A stretch of DNA of 64,000 bases from Rhodococcoides fascians NBRC 12155 = LMG 3623 (GTDB lineage Bacteria; Actinomycetota; Actinomycetes; Mycobacteriales; Mycobacteriaceae). The stretch spans positions 62,001 through 126,000 of the forward strand of contig NZ_BCWW01000004.1 in assembly GCF_001894785.1 (NCBI RefSeq), given 5' to 3'. Under the pieces are notes generated by a model. That model saw only the letters and a list, made by a program, of their open reading frames with translations, was not told where the DNA came from and did no database searches. The position numbers were made by a program, and so were the translations under genes. Positions within the stretch are counted from its first letter, which is position 1; each line of letters opens with the position of its first letter. Positions 57,983 to 64,000 of the stretch are shown here, in pieces.

Positions 57983-59074
57983 ATGTCTGCTGATTTCGGC
58001 GCCCGCCGCGGTGCCTTGCGAGAGCTGTTGATCCAGGACGGCCTCGACTCGATTCTGATCACCGACCTGCTCAATGTGCGCTATCTGACCGGCTTCACCG
58101 GCTCGAATGCCGCGCTGCTCGTGTCGACCGGAGGTGACGAGCGAACAGTGATCTGCACCGACGGCCGCTACGTCACCCAGGTCGCCGAGCAGGTTCCCGA
58201 TCTGCGCGCAGAGATCGACCGCGCGTCGGCGCTGCACCTGCTCGGTGCTGGTATTTCCGGTCGCGGCACCCGTGTCGGCTTCGAGAGTCATGTGGTCACG
58301 GTCGACGCCCATCGCGCGTGGGCCGAGCTCGACGGCGGCCTCGAACTGGTGCGCGCGCCGGGAGTCGTGGAATCGCTGCGCATGGTCAAGGACGAGTACG
58401 AGGTGGGTGTGCTTCGAGACGCGTGCCGCGCCGCCGACGACGCGCTCGCCGAGCTTCTGAGCGGCGGCGGGATTCGCGCGGGCCGGACCGAGCGTGAGGT
58501 GGCTCGCGAGCTCGAATCGCTGATGCTCGATCACGGTGCCGACGCCGTCTCGTTCGAGACCATCGTTGCCGCCGGGGCGAACTCCGCGGTGCCGCATCAC
58601 CGCCCGACCGACGCCGTCCTGGCCGAGGGGGACTTCGTGAAGCTGGACTTCGGCGCGCTGGTGGCCGGGTACCACTCGGATATGACGCGCACCTTCGTCA
58701 TCGGTGCGCCGGCGCAGTGGCAGCGCGAGCTGTACGACCTGGTGCAGCGGTCGCAGGCTGCAGGCCGAGAGGCGCTGGCACCCGGTATCGAGACCGCTTC
58801 GGTCGACGCCGCATCGCGGTCGGTCATCGAGGAGGCAGGGTACGGCGAGTACTTCCTGCACGGGCTCGGTCACGGAGTCGGCCTCGAAATTCACGAAGCG
58901 CCGGGAATCGCGAAGTCGAGCACCGGTACACTGCTGAGCGGTGCAGCGGTCACCGTCGAACCGGGTGTCTACTTCTCCGGCCGCGGCGGCGTTCGGATCG
59001 AGGACACACTCGTCGTTCGCGACGAGGGTCCGGAACTGCTCACCCTGACAAGCAAGGAACTCACGTCCGTCTAG
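57983..59074 (+). CDS. pepQ: M24-family Xaa-Pro aminopeptidase/dipeptidase
   Basis: The 363-residue protein has a creatinase N-terminal domain (NVRYLTGFTGSNAALLV) and a pita-bread catalytic domain. Metal ligands are seen in VKLDFGALVAGYHSDMTRTF, LHGLGHGVGLEIHEAPG, TVEPGVYF and RIEDTLVV. It removes or cleaves at proline-containing N-termini in the cytoplasm. Its placement just before efp is conserved in Gram-positive bacteria, both functions relating to proline. Confidence 0.92.
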   Translation: MSADFGARRGALRELLIQDGLDSILITDLLNVRYLTGFTGSNAALLVSTGGDERTVICTDGRYVTQVAEQVPDLRAEIDRASALHLLGAGISGRGTRVGFESHVVTVDAHRAWAELDGGLELVRAPGVVESLRMVKDEYEVGVLRDACRAADDALAELLSGGGIRAGRTEREVARELESLMLDHGADAVSFETIVAAGANSAVPHHRPTDAVLAEGDFVKLDFGALVAGYHSDMTRTFVIGAPAQWQRELYDLVQRSQAAGREALAPGIETASVDAASRSVIEEAGYGEYFLHGLGHGVGLEIHEAPGIAKSSTGTLLSGAAVTVEPGVYFSGRGGVRIEDTLVVRDEGPELLTLTSKELTSV

Positions 59075-59150
59075 CGCGCGGGCGGGAGCGAATCCCGCAC
59101 GTGACCGACGGCGCGTCACGCGCACAAACGATTGAGGAGACGCGAAGCAA

Positions 59151-59714
59151 GTGGCTTCCACCAGCGATTTCAAGAACGGACTGGTTCTCAACCTGGAGAA
59201 CCAGCTGTGGTCGATCATCGAATTTCAGCACGTCAAGCCCGGTAAGGGGCCTGCGTTCGTGCGAACCAAGCTCAAGAACGTGCTGTCGGGCAAGGTCGTC
59301 GACAAGACGTTCAACGCCGGTGTGAAGGTCGAGACCGCAACGGTCGACCGACGCGACATGACGTACCTCTACCACGACGGTAGCGACTACGTGTTCATGG
59401 ATGCCGACACCTACGACCAGCTTTCCATCGGTGAGGCGACCGTCGGCGACGGCGCGCGATTCCTGCTCGAGAACCTTCGCGTCCAGGTCGCGATGCACGA
59501 GGGCGTCCCGCTGTACGTCGAGCTTCCCGTCACCGTCGAGCTCGAGGTCAAGCACACCGACCCCGGCCTGCAGGGAGACCGCTCGACCGGTGGCACCAAG
59601 CCGGCCACGCTCGAGACCGGAGCCGAGATCTCGGTGCCGTTGTTCATCAACACCGGCGACAAGCTCAAGGTCGATTCCCGTGACGGCAACTACCTCGGGC
59701 GTGTGAACTCCTAA
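59151..59714 (+). CDS. efp: Translation elongation factor P
   Basis: The 187-residue protein has the KOW-like N-domain with the tip loop [15 protein letters not shown], whose Lys is the position modified in some bacteria, and two OB domains ending [18 protein letters not shown]. It relieves ribosome stalling at polyproline. GAGGAG lies about 11 nt before the GTG. nusB begins 1 nt after its stop. Confidence 0.96.
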   Translation: MASTSDFKNGLVLNLENQLWSIIEFQHVKPGKGPAFVRTKLKNVLSGKVVDKTFNAGVKVETATVDRRDMTYLYHDGSDYVFMDADTYDQLSIGEATVGDGARFLLENLRVQVAMHEGVPLYVELPVTVELEVKHTDPGLQGDRSTGGTKPATLETGAEISVPLFINTGDKLKVDSRDGNYLGRVNS

Positions 59715-59715
59715 C

Positions 59716-60270
59716 GTGTCATCGAAGAAGTCGACATCCTCCGGTTCGCAGAACGGCGTCCCCGGCGCGAAGAAGCTGGGTGCGCGCCACAAGGCCCGCA
59801 AGCGTGCCGTGGATTTCCTGTTCGAGGCAGAAGCGCGCAACGTCGACCCGGTGAATCTGACCAGCGAACGGATCGAACTCGCGCGCGGCGACGACACGAT
59901 CGCACCGGTCAGTGAGTACACCTCCGCGCTGGTCGAGGGGGTGGCAGAGAACCTGGACCGACTGGACGGCGTGATCGCCGATCATCTCAAGGACTGGACG
60001 ATCGGTCGCCTGCCCGCAGTCGATCGGGCGATCTTGCGGGTCGCGGTGTGGGAGCTCTTCCACGCCACCGACGTCCCACCGGTCGTTGCTGTCGACGAGG
60101 CCGTCGAGCTGGCCAAGCAGCTGTCCACCGACGATTCGCCGGGCTTCGTCAACGGTGTACTCGGCCAGATCGTGCTCGTGGCACCGCAGGTTCGCGCCGC
60201 TGCGGCTGCTGTGTCGTCGCGTCCCCAGGCCGCAGGCCCGGACGATGCGACGGTCGACTCCGATCTGTGA
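59716..60270 (+). CDS. nusB: Transcription antitermination factor NusB
   Basis: The 184-residue protein has the NusB helical fold with [37 protein letters not shown] and [27 protein letters not shown]. It works with NusE in rRNA antitermination. The first 20 and last 30 residues are low complexity. The efp-nusB pair is followed by the pyr operon. Confidence 0.95.
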   Translation: MSSKKSTSSGSQNGVPGAKKLGARHKARKRAVDFLFEAEARNVDPVNLTSERIELARGDDTIAPVSEYTSALVEGVAENLDRLDGVIADHLKDWTIGRLPAVDRAILRVAVWELFHATDVPPVVAVDEAVELAKQLSTDDSPGFVNGVLGQIVLVAPQVRAAAAAVSSRPQAAGPDDATVDSDL

Positions 60271-60296
60271 CACACCCGTCCACGGCAGTGTGACCG

Positions 60297-60336
60297 AACG
60301 CTCTGCGAGCCTGGTGGGTTCGGTTCGCAGAGCGTT
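60297..60336 (+). terminator. Hairpin between nusB and the pyr operon
   Basis: AACGCTCTGCGA and TCGCAGAGCGTT are 12-nt perfect arms around a 16-nt loop, just after nusB. It probably terminates efp-nusB transcription. There is no U-tract, and the TAGGCT element begins right after it. Confidence 0.5.
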
Positions 60337-60338
60337 GC

Positions 60339-60344
60339 TAGGCT
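60339..60344 (+). promoter_or_regulatory. Possible pyr operon -10 element
   Basis: TAGGCT fits TANNNT and would start a leader of about 60 nt that contains the PyrR-binding loop. No clear -35 is visible. Confidence 0.4.
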
Positions 60345-60374
60345 TTACGCAGTTCTAGTGCCAGACATCCTTTA

Positions 60375-61960
<1,586 letters not shown>

Positions 61961-61964
<4 letters not shown>

Positions 61965-63277
61965 CCGCTCCGGCACCGTCGGTACTGCTGCGTGGAGTCC
62001 TGCTGTACGGCGAGGGCCCCGAAACGAACGTCCTGATCACTGGCGAGGAGATCGTCGAGATCGGGCCCGACGTCGACGCCGACGGCGCCGACGTGGTCGA
62101 GGCGCGCGGCCAGGTTCTGCTGCCCGGCTTCGTCGACATGCACACCCATCTGCGGGAGCCCGGTCGGGAAGACACCGAGACCATCGAAACCGGCTCCGCC
62201 GCAGCCGCTCTGGGTGGGTACACCGCCGTGTTTGCCATGGCCAACACCTCGCCGGTCGCGGATTCGGTCGTCGTGACCGACCATGTGTGGCGCCGCGGAC
62301 AGGAAGTCGGGCTCGTCGACGTGCACCCCGTCGGGGCCGTCACCGTAGGGCTCGAAGGCAAGCAGTTGGCCGAGATGGCCACGATGGCTGCCGGGGTCGG
62401 TCGGGTCAAGATGTTCTCCGACGACGGCCACTGCGTCGACGACCCACTGATCATGCGTCGCGCACTGGAGTACTCGAGTTCGCTCGGAGTGTTGATCGCC
62501 CAGCATGCGGAAGAACCGCGATTGACCGTCGGTTCGGTCGCTCACGAGGGTCCCAACGCCGCCCGGCTCGGTCTCACCGGCTGGCCGCGTGCCGCCGAGG
62601 AATCGATCGTCGCGCGCGATGCCCTGCTCGCTCGGGACGCGAATGCGCGGGTGCACATCTGCCATGCCTCCACTGCCGGCACCGTCGAGTTGCTGAAATG
62701 GGCTCGGGGGCAGGGAATTTCGATCACCGCCGAGGTAACGCCCCATCACCTGCTCCTCGACGACTCGCGTCTGGAGACATACGACGCCGTCAACAAGGTG
62801 AACCCGCCGTTGCGCGAGAAGTCCGACGTGGACGCGTTGCGCAAGGGTCTGGCCGACGGCGTGATCGATTGCGTGGCAACCGACCACGCACCGCATGCCG
62901 AGCAGGACAAATGCTGTGAGTTCTCCATCGCCCGGCCCGGGATGCTCGGACTGGAGACCGCGCTGTCGATCGTCGTCGACACGATGGTGAACCCGGGTCT
63001 GCTGGACTGGCGCGGTGTGGCGAGGGTCATGAGCGAACGTCCGGCCGAGATCGTCGGCCTGGCCGATCAGGGCCGTCCGATCGAGGTGGGCGAAATCGCC
63101 AACCTGACGCTGGTCGATCCGAAGGCCGACTGGACGGTGTCGGGCAAGAAGCTCGCCAGCGTCGCACACAACACACCGTTCGAGGACATGAGCTTCTCGT
63201 CCAAGGTGACCACCACCGTGTTCCGTGGACGTATCACCGTCCGCGACGGAGTCGTGGCGAACAGGGCAGGGGAGTAG
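61961..63277 (+). CDS. pyrC: Dihydroorotase, type I
   Basis: The 438-residue zinc amidohydrolase shows the metal-binding [12 protein letters not shown], the candidate carboxylated-lysine segment [37 protein letters not shown] and [11 protein letters not shown]. It closes the dihydroorotate ring. Its ATG overlaps the pyrB stop. The PH-like membrane protein follows after 4 nt. Confidence 0.96.
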
Positions 63278-63281
63278 AGCC

Positions 63282-63788
63282 GTGGACAGAGTTCTCATCG
63301 TCATCGGCTTCATCCTGTTCTGGGCGCTGATGATCGCGCTGATCTTCTGGGGTTGGCGCGGGCGTCAGAAGCGTCAGGAAGGACGCATCGGCGAGTTCCC
63401 GGCCGTGCCGGACGACCTGGGTGCCAACCGAATCCAGCCGGCCACCGGGCTCTACGTCGGCAGCACCATTGCGCCGAGTTGGCAGGACCGGATCGCCGTG
63501 GGCGACATCGGCCACCGCGCCACCGGCGAGCTGTCACGACACGAGAAGGGAATCCTCCTCGATCGGGACGGCGAGTCACCCATCTGGATTCCGAACGAAT
63601 CGATCCGGGCGATCCGTACCGAGCGCGGACTCGCAGGCAAGGTCATGACCAAGGACGGTCTCCTGGTGATCCGATGGGAGTTGCCGACGGGGACCGAAAT
63701 AGACACCGGCTTCAGGGCCGACGACAAGCAGATCTACCCGGTGTGGACAGAGGGTTTCACCGGAGAAACCAAGGAGGAAACCGCGTGA
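63282..63788 (+). CDS. PH-like domain membrane protein of the pyr operon (Rv1382-like)
   Basis: The 168-residue protein has one N-terminal transmembrane helix (about residues 3-23), then a soluble domain with [19 protein letters not shown] and [16 protein letters not shown], which matches the PH-like proteins found between pyrC and carA in actinobacteria. Its role in pyrimidine metabolism is unknown. AGGGGAG precedes the GTG, and the stop overlaps the carA GTG. Confidence 0.82.
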   Translation: MDRVLIVIGFILFWALMIALIFWGWRGRQKRQEGRIGEFPAVPDDLGANRIQPATGLYVGSTIAPSWQDRIAVGDIGHRATGELSRHEKGILLDRDGESPIWIPNESIRAIRTERGLAGKVMTKDGLLVIRWELPTGTEIDTGFRADDKQIYPVWTEGFTGETKEETA

Positions 63789-64000
63789 GCAGCGCAGTTC
63801 TTGTTCTGGAGGACGGCCGGACGTTCCGCGGCACCACGTTCGGGGCCCAGGGGCGCACGCTCGGCGAAGCCGTCTTCTGCACCGGTATGACCGGATACCA
63901 GGAGACGCTGACCGATCCGAGCTACCACCGCCAGATCGTGGTGGCCACGGCTCCGCAGATCGGCAACACCGGCTGGAACCAGGAGGACGGCGAGGCGGCC
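63785..64000 (+). CDS. carA: Carbamoyl-phosphate synthase small subunit, 5' part only
   Basis: The first 72 codons are present before the window ends: [16 protein letters not shown], then [20 protein letters not shown], the conserved N-terminal domain of CarA. The complete protein hydrolyses glutamine for carbamoyl-phosphate synthesis. It overlaps the previous gene by 4 nt and continues the pyr operon. Confidence 0.95.
   Translation, partial: MSSAVLVLEDGRTFRGTTFGAQGRTLGEAVFCTGMTGYQETLTDPSYHRQIVVATAPQIGNTGWNQEDGEAA

Overview
This window is ordinary, gene-dense chromosome from a high-GC Gram-positive bacterium of the Mycobacteriales, most likely a Rhodococcus-like species. The evidence is the phosphatidylinositol-mannoside gene set, heavy use of GTG and TTG starts, TANNNT -10 elements, and a gene order that follows the Mycobacterium tuberculosis Rv2670c to Rv2534c segment before switching to a pyr operon. 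I saw no prophage, CRISPR array or genomic island. The only mobile element is one intact IS30-family insertion sequence.

Layout: 1-3459 holds the 5' part of a RibD-like reductase, zapE, and a minus-strand run (GNAT acetyltransferase, membrane-anchored L7/L12-like protein, alpha/beta hydrolase, acidic small protein). 3545-4237 is a tRNA block: Val-GAC, Cys and Gly on the minus strand and Val-CAC on the plus strand. 4265-11210 carries a PGPGW membrane protein, thrS, a HIT-family gene and an overlapping phosphatidylinositol-mannoside operon (pgsA, patA, pimA, NUDIX). 11375-15339 has pdxS, a kinase-like gene, tesB, pdxT and a YebC regulator. 15446-21425 has ruvCAB behind a LexA box, then yajC-secD-secF. 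21452-28872 holds an orphan peptide-binding lipoprotein, apt, relA, two convergent cyclophilins and a metallo-beta-lactamase hydrolase. 28869-35301 holds hisS, a DUF3237 protein, a radical SAM protein behind a second LexA-type box, a neutral zinc metallopeptidase and aspS. 35327-36835 is the IS30 element. 36857-46558 holds a proline/glycine-rich membrane protein and a four-gene cluster (transglutaminase-DUF2126, ATP-grasp/alpha-E, transglutaminase, kinase-like). 46608-53492 has rarA, alaS, ruvX, mltG and aroE. 53654-57115 has a small prepilin peptidase and aroC-aroK-aroB. 57217-64000 has a B-4DMT membrane protein, pepQ, efp, nusB and the pyrR-pyrB-pyrC-PH-like-carA operon, which runs off the right edge.

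How the genes work together: translation (four aminoacyl-tRNA synthetases, EF-P, tRNAs), envelope lipid synthesis (PIM operon), protein export (YajC-SecD-SecF), recombination repair (RuvABC, RarA, SOS boxes), stringent response (RelA), PLP synthesis (PdxS/PdxT), the shikimate pathway (AroE, AroC, AroK, AroB) and pyrimidine synthesis under PyrR control. The least understood part is the 38131-46558 cluster, which combines two transglutaminase-fold proteins with an ATP-grasp ligase fold and a kinase-like protein. Its arrangement suggests a peptide-ligation or peptide-cleavage system of unknown substrate. The regulatory layer is readable: two LexA-type boxes, a PyrR-binding RNA loop next to the pyrR ribosome binding site, several probable leaderless promoters (a TANNNT box 6-7 nt before the start codon), and hairpins in convergent gaps and inside the insertion sequence.
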